64,000 nucleotides of DNA from Marisa cornuarietis. Lineage: Eukaryota > Mollusca > Gastropoda > Architaenioglossa > Ampullariidae. Position 1 is the stretch's first letter. The number at the start of each line of letters is the position of its first letter. The notes beneath the pieces were generated by a model that was given only the letters and a program-made list of their open reading frames with translations, had not been told where the DNA came from and ran no database searches. The DNA is taken from assembly GCA_004794655.1 (NCBI GenBank), contig SMMW01000023.1:1-64000 (forward strand), in the 5' to 3' direction. Positions 24,113 to 36,725 of the stretch are shown here, piece by piece. A program made the translations under genes and the position numbers.

Positions 24113-24230
24113 TTTGTGATCCAGAGACACGCAGGGTCCGCACGCGTCCTTTCATTCAACAAAGCACAAGGACATGTCGGTGGGCTGTCTCCCTTCTAAT
24201 ATTGAGCTCGACACATTGCTTTTACTCACG
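24113..24230 (-). mobile_element. Possible LTR remnant related to the Ty3/gypsy LTR
   Basis: The stretch gcgtcctttcattcaacaa, followed by gcacaaggacatg and gtgggctg, resembles gtgtcctttcacacaacaa, tacaaagacctgcacatgggctc in the LTR at 41971-42870. The similarity covers only about 60-100 bp and the other end is not found. Confidence 0.35.
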
Positions 24231-24994
24231 TTTCTTCATTTTTATCTGTTTTAAGCCAATACCACAATTCAAAGTTACAAAGACATAGAACTGAAATATT
24301 TAAGTTAAAAAGCAGGCGGAAATACAAACACAGCGTTCCTATGTGAGAACTGCAAAATAAATTCAACACCACAATTTTATTAGGGTTCGAGCTCCAACCC
24401 AGCACTCTGGGCTCTGAATATCAAATTAATTTCTGAATGGTGGTTTATTACAATATACAGCCAACAAGCTCTTAATTATGCAAAAAAATTTCAACAGCAT
24501 TAATGTAATGTTAACAGATCCCACTATCGTCATAGAGCTTGTAGTTAGACCTACAGTAATGTGTGCATTAGAAACCTTTAACCCATTTATACCAAAAACA
24601 TAGCAACCTACTTTTTGCAGTAACATCTAGTGGAAGCTTACCTCACTTTACCAAGTACCCAAGTTGTGGGTGTTTATTCTGAGTATAAATATACTTATAA
24701 TAACAATTGCACTTTAATAGCACGGTCACAAGAACGAAAGCCCTACACTTCAAAACAATAAAGTAATACGGGGCAGACATTTTAGTGAATAGATGCACCT
24801 GTGTACATCATCACAAGGTAACAGTTGTCTACATGTACGTAGGAGTCAGAGCATTACACCATTTGCTTGATAATATAGTTTTTTTACCTACTGGGAATTT
24901 ATTGTTATACCACCTAGATATAAAAAATCAAACATTTCTTCAAAAGTTTCTCCATTCAACTTGAATACAGGTAGTCGTCATGGTTTCTCATTTG
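24231..24994. other. No recognised gene
   Basis: AT-rich sequence between the LTR-like remnant and the LINE relic. I see nothing else in it. Confidence 0.5.
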
Positions 24995-25480
24995 AAAAGA
25001 CAATAAATTTAGTTTTCTACACATTAACAGACCAATACCATTTCACACAATACCCTGACAAAACAGTGAGAGATTTCTGTACTTTGTTTTTACAAATTCA
25101 CTACATATTAAAGTGCCATCACCGTACAAAAGAAGAAGCACCTGGTATATGCTGTCTACATCTTCATAAGTTATTTTGACAGCAGAAGCTTCTCTTAACA
25201 AAGATCGCAAACCATCAATGTTCTCGAGCAAATTGGTTTTAAATTATTAACAAACAAAGCAAAAGGCAAAGGTGATAGATTTCTCCTTGCTGAACCCCAC
25301 ATGCATTTGTCAAATAAACTCGAGGGCATTTGTGTAGCCTTAAGCAAGATTTTTCCTTGCCATACACATTTTTCACAGTTTGAAGACAAATTCCATTAAT
25401 TTCAACTTAATTATCACACGCTGTTTTATAGTCAATAAATGCACAATAAATACTCTTCTTGAAACATTGAAGAAGATGAT
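24995..25480 (-). pseudogene. Decayed LINE reverse transcriptase fragment
   Basis: Reading the minus strand with frame changes gives, in order, YCAFIDYKTACDN, GSARRNLSPLPFALFVNNL, then LLLLYGDGTLI. These correspond to the RT motifs usually written FIDYKKAFD, GVRQGENLSPLLFALF and LLYADDT. The catalytic YADD has become YGDG and several stops intervene. It belongs to a different LINE lineage from the copy at 54276-55174. It lies in the junction between the units. Confidence 0.7.
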
Positions 25481-25875
25481 CAGACTATGTACCGTAAACA
25501 AAGAATCAAGTGTTGAGCACCTGTAGATCATAGCTAAAAATCTCAGTTAACCAGCTAATCCAGTATCCAAATGCTGCACTTGTAATATACTTGGCCTCTC
25601 TGCTAACGTGATGGACAGACCAAGAAAGAGCCGGAATGATTCACACAAATATAAATATAGGAGTCCCTAACACCGGGGACACCACACATGGAATTTCTAG
25701 TGCAGCGAGAAGGGCAAGAATGTCGACTCCAAGCAAACTCCACACAGAAGACAGGTAGTGGACAGAAGAGCTCTAACCGTCTGATCCACCGACATTGGAA
25801 CTGAAGAGTGATGTTAGTTGCAGCTGGAAGGACAGCTGCAATAAACCTTCATACATTTTCTAAATATCCTCAAAT
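25481..25875. other. No recognised gene
   Basis: The last part of the unit junction before unit B. I see no gene or clear repeat. Confidence 0.5.
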
Positions 25876-25982
25876 ATTGTGCAGACTTTGAACATAACTG
25901 ACAAATATTGTCAGCATCAGTGCATCATCTCAAAGAGCATTGAGCTCTGTTGTGTGAGGAGAAATGTGCTGTACAAGTCGTC

Positions 25983-26007
25983 ATTATTATTATTATTATT
26001 ATTATTA

Positions 26008-26080
<73 letters not shown>
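25983..26080. repeat. (ATT)n(AC)n microsatellite, unit B copy
   Basis: Same composition and apparently the same length as 108-205. Confidence 0.95.
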
Positions 26081-26084
<4 letters not shown>

Positions 26085-26891
26085 TCTTTCTTCTGCGACT
26101 ATCATACCAAAATAACCTGAATCAGTCCGTCATACCTGTCGGGTGTCTGCTATATGGATTGTTATTGTTGTATAGCTATCTATGATTTATTAACAATGAA
26201 AAGTAATTAATATAAAAGCAAAAACAAATTCTAAAATGTAAATACAAGCTCATTCTGCTTGCTAACTACTAGAGGTAGAATGTCTTCTCATTATATCAGC
26301 TCTTTATCATATAATGTAGACCAGTGCATTGCAGATATTTGCTTCATCTTGGATTTATAAACTCTATTAGAACACGAAGGGAAAAAGTAACCAAGAATAA
26401 AAGGGGAACAAAATTATTGAGATGACTTACATATTTGTGTAAAGTACACAAACACGAGATTCTCTGTTAATAAAACCTAATGAACGTATTAGAAGACAGC
26501 ATCTCACATACATCATCTAGTAAGTCGCATATAGATACCCATTAGTAGACGGGTAGTTATACACAAGCAGCCCACGTAAGACAGCCATAAGTAGCCAATA
26601 CAGGTACACACTAGTAGTCTTAGGTACACACTAGTAGTCTTAGAACATATGAAAATCAATTAATATTCTCTCTCAATATATATATATATATAAGTTGCCA
26701 GCACTTACGTAGACAACAGAAGCCCGTATCTAGGTACACATTAGTGGCCAGTACATTGTAACATACAGCAGCTATACGTACCTGCACAATAGTACCAGTG
26801 GATACATACACATTAGCACTCGGTTTATGGGTACTGGAGTCAGGGGTACATGAGTTCGTGCCTGGACTGTCAGACAATAATTCTGATTAGT

Positions 26892-27075
26892 CTGGTTAAG
26901 GTTTTGCTAAAGGTGATCCACAACCATCTCAGGCTGGCGGCGGAGGAGCTGTTGGCTGGGGAATAGGCGGGATTTGGGGCCCACAGGAGGGCAAGGATCT
27001 TTACCATAAGTTAATCATCGACTTCAAGAAAGGTTTCGATAATGGCTCGTGGGGCTATGGAATGTTTTGCGGACG
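26892..27075 (+). pseudogene. Decayed LINE RT fragment, unit B copy
   Basis: Apparently identical duplicate of 1017-1200, with the same stop and frame change, so the decay predates the duplication. Confidence 0.7.
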
Positions 27076-29298
27076 TTCATCGTGGAGGAAAACTTCCCAT
27101 GAACCATCAAGGCGATGGCGGCTCCAGGAGCTCAGTACTTTTGAACAGCTAGGTGGGTTAGTTCTGTCCCACGATGGTGGTGTGCGCCAGGCCTGCAGTC
27201 TGTTCCTGTGTTCATCTTGTTCACAGATTAGAACCGACGGATCCACGCCTTCGTGCTTCAGGAAACAATATGCTTCAAGAGACTCCTTTGGATCTCCTAC
27301 AGGAAGTAAGAGACTGGTTACCTCCCTGGTGGCACCCCAAGAGTTTGACATGAAACCTTGTCAATCAAGATCCTCCAAGTATACGACGAAGGTGGCCGAC
27401 GCCGTGGCAAACAAGAAAAACTGGGTGACGAGCCTGAAAAAGTGGACCAGCTTTCCACTGAGGCCAGCCTCCACCCATGGCTTCTGGTGTAGTGGTCTTC
27501 ATAAATATAATATTATTTATGTTATAATATTAAATATCAGTAGAATGCACATGCCATCTTCCTTTGCCATTAAGGACTACAAGTCGCATTTTACAGGCTG
27601 CTTTGGTAGCTTTATATAAACCATGGCCTACAGCACAACATAAACAAGGGAGACTATGCAACGTTACGAATATGACAAGAGTAGCCTCCCATTATTAAAT
27701 AACATGGCTTTGATGAAAGAGAAGTAATATACAAGACAGTCTGATACCATAGTGTAACTTAGGTGTAAGAACAGTTCAAAGGTAACTGACAGTACTAAAC
27801 ATCCTCTAATGTTGATGTAACAGACGTTCTCACGTCGCTGTCAGCTTCATCATCATCGATATCCCCGTCGACAGGGGCGGGTTGGGATGTTGTTGTTGTG
27901 TCCGTTTGCACCAGAAAGACGTAGTTTAGATCATAAACATTTCACATACAACCAGTAATGTATCAGATTTAAAATGCTGGAATGTGCTTAACTTTATTTA
28001 TTTTCTTTAAAAATAACTCGTCACTAGTTCAGTGGATTTTCATTTCAGCTGAATTAACATTTGCCAAAGGTAGTATAACGTTTATAACTGAACAATATTG
28101 TCTAAATGGTTTGGAGCAGAACAAAAGTTTCATGTTATTAGAACATATGTTAAATCCGTTAGACTACACTTGAACACAAGTAGAAAATGGAGAGACTTTA
28201 CTCGTTTAGCCACACCGAGCCCGTCAGATCAGTTTACCTGTCATTAGAGATGCACCTGTGAAGCACAACATTGAGACTACTGTCAGACAAGAATAGGTCT
28301 CAGGGTCTTCTTTAAAAAACCTTTTTCACGTGCTGTGAACGACAGGCCATCCTAGTATTACCGGGGTAAAAAGGGTGGAGTGTTCATAAGTAGTATCGAT
28401 AAATACACCGATAAATACATACTCATTAGTAAATGGTAAGCACTTGTGTAATAGTCAAATACAAATATCCTGCTCTGAGTCGATACCTAGAGAATTTAGA
28501 GTTGTACGGTCATGTTAGAGACCACGTTTATCATTATATATAATAGGTGCAAGATGTACAGTGCGCATGCTCACACTCCTAATGTGCATGCTCGTCGCGC
28601 TTAAGAAAAAAAACCGAAACATGGGCAACAGAAGAACAAACAAACAACTTATGAACGACAGAAGGATGAACAAGACTAATGATGACAAAGGAAAATTACA
28701 GTAAACGCAAAAAGGAAAGTAACAAGGTCTGAGAGTGTCGTGAGTTTGCAAAGATGAGCAAGTAAGTAAGACGAGCATTGTGAGGACTGTTGTTAGGAGT
28801 GATGTTTAAGAAAGAAGTGTGTTTGCAGTGCACATTTGATAGGTGGCGGAAATGGAAAGGGAAAGAGTTCCATTGTTTTGCTGGTAGTAACTAAAAATTC
28901 GGTGACCATATGTTGTTGTTCGGCAACAGGAACAGTTACGATACGCAAAGAAACTTCCTGCACATTTACAACGGCTGAACATTGTGGTCACATTCCTGAG
29001 CAGGACTTACTAGAGGTAGCATGGTGGTACTGTGTCTGGTTCTCGGGAACATGAAGACAATTTCTTGCCTAGCCAAGGTATCATTGTAGCTATTTGTATA
29101 TGGAGAATTTCAAATAGTTTATTAAACACTTTGTGTAGTTTAAGTGTCTCTATGTTTTTCGTATTATTTTCATATACGTAATTTAGGAAATAAAATTCTA
29201 TAACATTATATACGGTGAAAGGGGCGCAACAAACATCACCGTAAATGAAATCATTTTGTTGTCCATCTCCACTTGTACATGTTGACACTCATGTACTT
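27076..29298. other. No recognised gene (duplicate of 1201-3423)
   Basis: By eye the sequence is unchanged from unit A across this whole stretch. Confidence 0.6.
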
Positions 29299-30197
29299 AA
29301 CGAGTATGTGTAGGTCAGTACTTATACAGGTAACGAGTATGTGTAGGTCAGTACTTATACAGGTAACGAGTATGTGTAGGTCAGTACTTATACAGGTAAC
29401 GAGTATGTGTAGGTCAGTACTTATACAGGTAACGAGTATGTGTAGGTCAGTACTTATACAGGTAACGAGTATGTGTAGGTCAGTACTTATACAGGTAACG
29501 AGTATGTGTAGGTCAGTACTTATACAGGTAACGAGTATGTGTAGGTCAGTACTTATACAGGTAACGAGTATGTGTAGGTCAGTACTTATACAGGTAACGA
29601 GTATGTGTAGGTCAGTACTTATACAGGTAACGAGTATGTGTAGGTCAGTACTTATACAGGTAACGAGTATGTGTAGGTCAGTACTTATACAGGTAACGAG
29701 TATGTGTAGGTCAGTACTTATACAGGTAACAAGTATGTGTAGGTCAGTACTTATACAGGTAACGAGTATGTGTAGGTCAGTACTTATACAGGTAACGAGT
29801 ATGTGTAGGTCAGTACTTATACAGGTAACGAGTATGTGTAGGTCAGTACTTATACAGGTAACGAGTATGTGCTGGTCAGTACTTATACAGGTAACGAGTA
29901 TGTGTAGGTCAGTACTTATACAGGTAACGAGTATGTGTTGGTCAGTACTTATACAGGTAACGAGTATGTGTAGGTCAGTACTTATACAGGTAACGAGTAT
30001 GTGTTGGTCAGTACTTATACAGGTAACGAGTATGTGTAGGTCAGTACTTATACAGGTAACGAGTATGTGTTGGTCAGTACTTATACAGGTAACGAGTATG
30101 TGTAGGTCAGTACTTATACAGGTAACGAGTATGTGTTGGTCAGTACTTATACAGGTAACGAGTATGTGTTGGTCAGTACTTATACAGGTAACGAGTA
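29299..30197. repeat. 33-bp minisatellite, about 27 copies (unit B)
   Basis: Same unit as 3424-4714 with about 12 fewer copies. From about 29860 onward, units with tgctgg or tgttgg in place of tgtagg alternate with normal ones, giving a 66-bp dimer repeat that unit A lacks. The aacaag variant is at about unit 14 here, not unit 4. Confidence 0.97.
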
Positions 30198-30994
30198 CTG
30201 CTCGACAAAGTCTCTGTCCTTGATATTTGTAAGTTTTCCATACATAAATGTTGCGGTCGTAATAGAAACTGTTTTTCGAAAAAGGCAGTGTCTTGACAGT
30301 AGATAAACATCAGCTTATTTGGTAACTTCAAGTTGTTGACATATGAAAAGAAACGTTGACATCATAGTTGACTGGAGGGTTGTATAATAAACGAAAGTTC
30401 TCCTGATCGCAGCTATTGTCTGTGACAGCAGTCTGTGTACCTCCACCCGGAAAGATATTCTTAATTAAAAGTCGAGAAATGGAAATCTGTTGGTACCAGA
30501 GACTGGTTTATTCATGGTAGTAGACTGATAGGTCACAAGGGAGAGTCCTCGTGTATATGGTGTATGTAGGAACTGGCTTTATTGTAGTGAGTGAATGTAA
30601 TCTCTTTTCTTGCATACATTTGATGTTGCTCTTTTGTTAAACTGATAACAACAAAACAAGAACAAGATAAAATATTATTTCTCTTGCACCGAGGAAGCAA
30701 TACTAGGGAAGCCCACAGGAAGGTCTGTGTAGTTTGTCGCCTGAAAGAACACGTGTAGACAAGTCTCATACATTTGTGCTACGTGTGTCATGATATCCTC
30801 CTCCTCTTGTTAAAGTTTTGTGAACTCGTAATAAACTACACTATGATGGTATTTTGTTTTCACTGTCACCTCAAACATTCGACAAAATACATTGGTACAA
30901 CTTTATACCCTACTGACATGCTAATTGTGATTAGTGCTTATCGTAGTATAAATCACTTCCAAAACAGGCAAACAAAATGGCTACAAAGGAATGT
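30198..30994. other. Non-coding, 3' side of receptor
   Basis: 30198-30567 matches unit A. From there to the receptor stop no gene is seen. Confidence 0.6.
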
Positions 30995-32044
30995 TTATCC
31001 GACTAGCCTTGAACTACAGTGAGACAGAGAGAGAATGACAGATCTGAACCGTGACGACTGGTTGTAGTACACAAAGGCGTTGGCAGCGCTGTGAGCCAGA
31101 GGACAGATGTTAGCGACAATGAGGGTCCCCATAAACAGGTAATAAAAACGACCAGATGCGGAAAACTCCTGAACAACTAACCGTGTAATAGTCAGGGCCA
31201 CGCTAGGAATCATGGTACAGATGTAGATGAAGGAGACGAGGAGAATCATCTTAGTCAGCGCCGTCTTATGGCCTAGTTTCTCGCTGCACGTGGAACTCGT
31301 CTTCTCTCGCCACTTGATCGCTGCTGTCAGCTTGATGACGGTGATGACAGCTGTGACAGACACCACAAGAAACGTGGTGATTGGCAGTGACACTGTCAGG
31401 ATTGACATCTCTACAGCTTGAAACAGCTCCTTGTTGTCGAGAAACAGCTGTGTCGGCGCGTACCGCCATTGTACCTTTCCTTCTACTTCAAGACTAACCA
31501 CTGATAACTGTAGGGGGATGACAATGTATCCCAGTTGTATTAAGATAAAGCACACAGCCAGCAACACGCCCATAGTGCCAGTGCCTACGAGTGAAGCGGC
31601 TTTGAGTGGAAACACGACACACACGCACCTTTCTACCGCGATGATCATATTATAACAGCCCGAGGTCGCACGAAGGCCAAAAACTAAACCAACACCAGTC
31701 ATGACAATCTTCACAAAGTATTCATCAGCGAGACTGCTGTGAGTGACATGAAGAAAGGCGGTGATACAGGCGACACAAACCATGCTGGTCAGGTACAGCA
31801 AGTCCACCATGGCCAGACAGAAGAGACAGAGGTTCATGCGGTCCCGCAGACCCTGGCGCCAGAACACCAAGCACGTGACCACATTGGCGGGAATACCCAC
31901 TGTACAAATAAGTAATGTGAGATACCCGTTGAAAACTTCCATCAGGGTGCCATAAGTTTCTTGTGTGATTAGATCACCTGAACTCTCCCAGCACACGACG
32001 AGAGTAGACTCACCTTTACCTGCACTGTCCCTTGTCACATCCAT
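30995..32044 (-). CDS. Rhodopsin-type GPCR, first receptor of unit B
   Basis: A 349-residue intronless seven-helix receptor starting MDVTRDSAGKGE. It has LAMVD in TM2, ERC after TM3 and NAFVYY instead of NPLVYY in TM7. Lacking the proline of NPxxY is unusual for class A. The block from TM3 to the start of TM5 is identical at protein level to the receptors at 11156 and 51174, while TM7 and the tail differ, giving a mosaic. The N-terminus lacks the NVT sequon (DVT here). Its unit A counterpart is the remnant at 5310-5432. Ligand unknown. Confidence 0.9.
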   Translation of the reverse strand: MDVTRDSAGKGESTLVVCWESSGDLITQETYGTLMEVFNGYLTLLICTVGIPANVVTCLVFWRQGLRDRMNLCLFCLAMVDLLYLTSMVCVACITAFLHVTHSSLADEYFVKIVMTGVGLVFGLRATSGCYNMIIAVERCVCVVFPLKAASLVGTGTMGVLLAVCFILIQLGYIVIPLQLSVVSLEVEGKVQWRYAPTQLFLDNKELFQAVEMSILTVSLPITTFLVVSVTAVITVIKLTAAIKWREKTSSTCSEKLGHKTALTKMILLVSFIYICTMIPSVALTITRLVVQEFSASGRFYYLFMGTLIVANICPLAHSAANAFVYYNQSSRFRSVILSLSHCSSRLVG

Positions 32045-33678
32045 GTGTCCGTCAGTCAGTCAAGCGTCTACAAGTGACACATAATCAGCAATGACTCTTC
32101 TATACTTTGTTAGGTTATCATTATTTTGGGAAAACTTTTACTTTTCATTTTAAGATAGAAAATAATTGTGTCAGGGCCCTCTAAACACCTTGCTCGTCCG
32201 TTGATTTGTCGTTAGAAATGCAATATATTCAACAGCTGTTGACAACAAGTGTCACTTTATTTTCAAGAGTTCTTTAAAACAAAATAAATATTTTCTCAGA
32301 ACCATACAAGTCTCTAAGAACAACCGTAGAATCGAGGCTCATTGATTTCCCTCTTTTCGCAAAGAAATAATCCACCGCCTCACCCAGCTGTGTGAAATGA
32401 GTATTTATTTCCTTATTTTCTTTTCTTGGTAAATCTTTCCTTTCAAGCTGATCTACTGTATGTTTTCTTACAGGTTAATAAATAAACAGGTAGATAGATT
32501 TTGCACGAAAGTGAGATATTTCAACTTTATTTTCAGATGTCAATACCCGGTAATAGCCATGCACAATTATTTCTGCTTAATTGGGAGGAATGGTATCAGT
32601 AATTGTGAACAGCATTAAATAAACTATAGGTGGTTACCTTTGCTTGTGTAATAAAATGTGTACCTGACGTGTGTGTTTTTTCCTCTGTATGTGTGTGCGT
32701 GTTTCAGTGTCTTGCAGCCCATGTCAGCGTATTTGTGCGCGTGTATGCATGGATGTGTGTGTGGGTGGGTGGGTGGGTGGGTGGGTGTAGGTGTATCGAT
32801 GTGCATAATTAAAATGTTTTTCGTCGTGTAAATGTAATCAATGGCGGGAGTTTTTAACAAAGTACATCTGTTTAGTTCAATATTCCTTCTCCTCGTCAGT
32901 TCTTACTGGGAACCCACACACCACACCCTCACCCACTAACACCACCTTCCCTACACACAGGGGAGCGGGAGTGTGAACTAGACTGTACTAGACTGTACTA
33001 TGCTGTACTGCTTGTGTCTGTCACTGTTCTGAAGTGTCGTCGCTAACATCGCCATGCTCCTCAACCTGTTTCGATGTCTGGATGTCTAGCAGACATTTCC
33101 AGAAGGTCCTGCAAGAATACTCAGAAAAATTATGTCTGTAACATTTTTCAGATTTAATACACTTTATATTAAACATTCATACTGTGGTGGAGTGTTAATA
33201 ACTGGACTACAAGACGAGGACGGTAGGACTTTAGCGAGTGTCTCCATGATTGCCGCACCTTGAAGTCCATCGGCCAACATGTCAGACCTCATTGGTCTTG
33301 TTTTATTCTTAGGAAGAAACTGTTGAGCTGTTGCGTACTTTAAGCAATACGCCGTTTAAAGATGTCTTCATTAACTGTCTGGTCTGTCCCACATTTCTCT
33401 GAGAGTGTCTTCCCTCTTTTTTCTCGTTCTTGCTGTAACGTTTGCTCTCTCTTTTTTGTCTCTCTTCTCTTTACTGCTTCTCTATCTCTCTCCAGCCCAC
33501 TCTCATTCTACATCTTCAGAGAGGTAATCTCCATCGTCTGTTATTCTCTTTTACATTTCTTCACCTATGCTTTTTCTGTCATGTTTCTTTTGTTTATAAC
33601 TCTGTTTGAAGCTAAAGCATATTAGACTGTCTCTCTGTTTCTCTGTCATTGCTTTCTGTTAGAACGGTCTGTCTATCA
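32045..33678. other. Non-coding backbone shared with unit A
   Basis: It matches 5433-6460, 7735-7960 and 9011-9500 of unit A. No gene seen. It includes the GGGT repeat listed next. Confidence 0.65.
32757..32789 (+). repeat. GGGT repeat, potential G-quadruplex
   Basis: Six GGG runs are separated by single T. This is the strongest type of G-quadruplex motif. In unit A the same position holds GA and TG dinucleotide runs. Confidence 0.85.
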
Positions 33679-34056
33679 TGATGATGATCATCATCATCAT
33701 CATCATTTGTAATGCGCAGGTATCCATTCGGAAGAATGCTCATTGCGCAGCAAAAACAAAAAAAAGTAAATAGATAAACACCAGGAAAGTAAACAATAAA
33801 GACAGAAGTGTTGCTTGGTTGTTTAAGTTTAAGTCCATCTTAAATAAAGAGATGGGTCTTCAGTCTTTTCCGAAACGTGGTTGGTGAGGTGATGGTGGAC
33901 AATGACAATGGCAGAGCATTCCACAGTTTAGGTGCCGTGTTTGTGAAGGCCCTGGCTCCAGTGTCTTCATGTTTGTGTCTTCCACTGCAGGGAGACAGAA
34001 GCGTGACTGGGAGCCGGAGCGCAGACCACGTGACGGCTGGTAAGGAGGAACTACCT
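33679..34056 (-). mobile_element. L2/CR1-like LINE 3' end, truncated, only in unit B
   Basis: On the minus strand a translated end (FTNTAPKLWNALPLSLS, then TTFRKRLKTHLF and a stop) is followed by a 3' untranslated region and an (ATC)n-like tail at 33679-33705. The terminal protein words are typical of L2/CR1 LINEs. Unit A has an empty site at 9490-9494 (ctatcatagg). A second copy, opposite strand, is at 58867-59047. Confidence 0.8.
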
Positions 34057-34159
34057 CATAGGAGTCTTGTGCATCTTGATAAACCATGGCAAGGCCGACA
34101 TAGTACATTGCAGGTACAACATAGCAGGTAGGTCTCAGTTATCTTCTTTGTTTAGCTTC

Positions 34160-35762
34160 ACATCAGGTAAGCCAGCGAGAAAATCTGCATTATAGTAATA
34201 CATCAGGTAGGAGAGCGAGAAACTCTGTATTATAGTAATACATCAGTTATAAGAGCGAGAAACCCTGTCTTGTGGTAGTCACGTCAGTTATAAGAGCGAG
34301 AAACCCTGTATAGTAGTAACACATCATTTATAAGAGCGAGAAACCCTGTATTGTAGTAATACATCAGTTGTAAGAGCGAGAAACCCTGTATTGTAGTAAT
34401 ACATCAGTTGTAAGAGCGAGAAACCCTGTATTGTAGTAATACATCAGTTGTAAGAGAGAGAAACCCTGTATTGTAGTTACACATCGATTATAAGAGCGAG
34501 AAACCCTGTCTTGTGGTAGTCACGTCAGTTATAAGAGAAAGAAATCCTGTCTTGTAGTAACACATCAGTTATAAGAGTGAGAAATCCTGTCTTGTAGTAA
34601 TACATCAGTTATAAGAGTGAGAAACCCTGTATTGTAGTAATACATCAGTTATAAGAGTGAGAAACCCTGTATTGTAGTAATACATCAGTTATAAGAGTTA
34701 GAAACCCTGTATTGTAGTAATACATCAGTTATAAGAGTGAGAAATCCTGTATTGTAGTAATACATCAGTTATAAGAGTGAGAAACCCTGTATTGTAGTAA
34801 TACATCAGTTATAAGAGTGAGAAACCCTGTATTGTAGTAATACATCAGTTATAAGAGTGAGAAACCCTGTATTGTAGTAATACATCAGTTATAAGAGTTA
34901 GAAACCCTGTATTGTAGTAATACATCAGTTATAAGAGTGAGAAATCCTGTATTGTAGTAATACATCAGTTATAAGAGTGAGAAACCCTGTATTGTAGTAA
35001 TACATCAGTTATAAGAGCGAGAAACCCTGTATTGTAGTAACACATCAGTTATAAGAGTGAGAAACCCTGTATTGTAGTAATACATCAGTTATAAGAGTGA
35101 GAAACCCTGTATTGTAGTAATACATCAGTTGTAAGAGTGAGAAACCCTGTCTTGTGGTAGTCACATCATTTATAAGAGCGAGAAACCCTGTATTGTAGTA
35201 ATACATCAGTTATAAGAGTGAGAAATCCTGTCTTGTAGTAATACATCAGTTATAAGAGTGAGAAACCCTGTATTGTAGTAATACATCAGTTATAAGAGTG
35301 AGAAACCCTGTATTGTAGTAATACATCAGTTATAAGAGTGAGAAACCCTGTATTGTAGTAATACATCAGTTGTAAGAGTGAGAAACCCTGTCTTGTGGTA
35401 GTCACATCATTTATAAGAGCGAGAAACCCTGTATTGTAGTAATACATCAGTTATAAGAGTGAGAAATCCTGTCTTGTAGTAATACATCAGTTATAAGAGT
35501 GAGAAACCCTGTATTGTAGTAATACATCAGTTATAAGAGTGAGAAACCCTGTATTGTAGTAATACATCAGTTATACGAGTGAGAAACCCTGTATTGTAGT
35601 AATACATCAGTTATAAGAGTGAGAAACCCTGTATTGTAGTAATACATCAGTTATAAGAGTGAGAAACCCTGTATTGTAGTAATCACGTCTGTTATAAGAG
35701 CGAGAAACCCTGTCTTGTGGTAGTCACGTCATTTATAAGAGCGAGAAACCCTGTATAGTAGC
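34160..35762. repeat. 40-bp minisatellite, about 40 copies (unit B)
   Basis: The unit is taagagtgagaaaccctgta followed by ttgtagtaatacatcagtta. A variant with cttgtggtagtcac recurs about every 240 bp near 35150 and 35390, suggesting a six-unit higher-order repeat. Unit A has only about 1.5 copies (9602-9672). Further pieces of the array lie at 41917-41970 and 48572-48620, separated by transposon insertions. Confidence 0.95.
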
Positions 35763-36725
35763 ATGGTGTCAGGGATGAGAGATCTAGCCCTGACTGGTTA
35801 AGAGTGTGTAGTGTGTTGAAAGTGAAAAAGCGTTTGACTGAAGGAATGTTAGGAATGTAATTATTCCCCTTGTTTGTTTTAAGCAGCAGTGGTAGTGGCC
35901 CTTGAATGTACGTTTGGAGTATGGTTTAGAACGCGTGACGTCAAACGAGGAATGACGTAGAGTGTCGTCTGCAGGGGCAGGAGAAAGCGGGAGGATTTTG
36001 GAGAGGAAAGAAAGGTCGTCTGCGTGCGGAGTATTGGGTGTACGTTTGGAGATTCCCAGTTGCTGGGTGTCTTCTGGAGGATTCTGTTAAACTTCGCAGT
36101 GCTGTGTATATTGGCATCTGAATAGTTTCAAGGCGGATTATTACAGGAAAGTTTATATCTGTGAGTACGTGTATTCTGACCGACGTTGACAGTGAGTAAG
36201 TGTGTTTTGGTCATTTTAGTCTAAATAAGCATATCGTCTCGGGACTTTTGCATTTCCCATTCTGATAACCTGTTGGAGAACTGTTTGGTGTGAACATTGG
36301 AAGAGAGTTTGACTAATAGAAAGAAGACTTGTGCAGCGACGATTGATTGGAAGGTCGAGAGATGTCTACATTATTGAAAGGATATTCCTGCTTGATTATT
36401 GTCATATATTGATTCCTGCTTGTTGCCATATATTGACTAGATATATTTATGTTATTGAAATGGTTTACGTAGACAGTAATTAGTTGCGAGATAGGTAGAT
36501 GTGATATTCATTCTTAATTGTTGAAATTCTGTGTGAGTTGGAGAAGTATTTGAATTGTGAGGTTACCTTTCAAAGACAAACACTACCCCCGAAAAATTAT
36601 AGAGAATTATATAGGAACCCACATACAGGTCTCCAGCGGCGGCGTTTGGGGGTGGCAAATGGGGCGGCCGCCCCAGGCCCCGCTCTCGAAGGGGCCCCGC
36701 GCTTCAGCCCCGAGGTCATCTTTAT

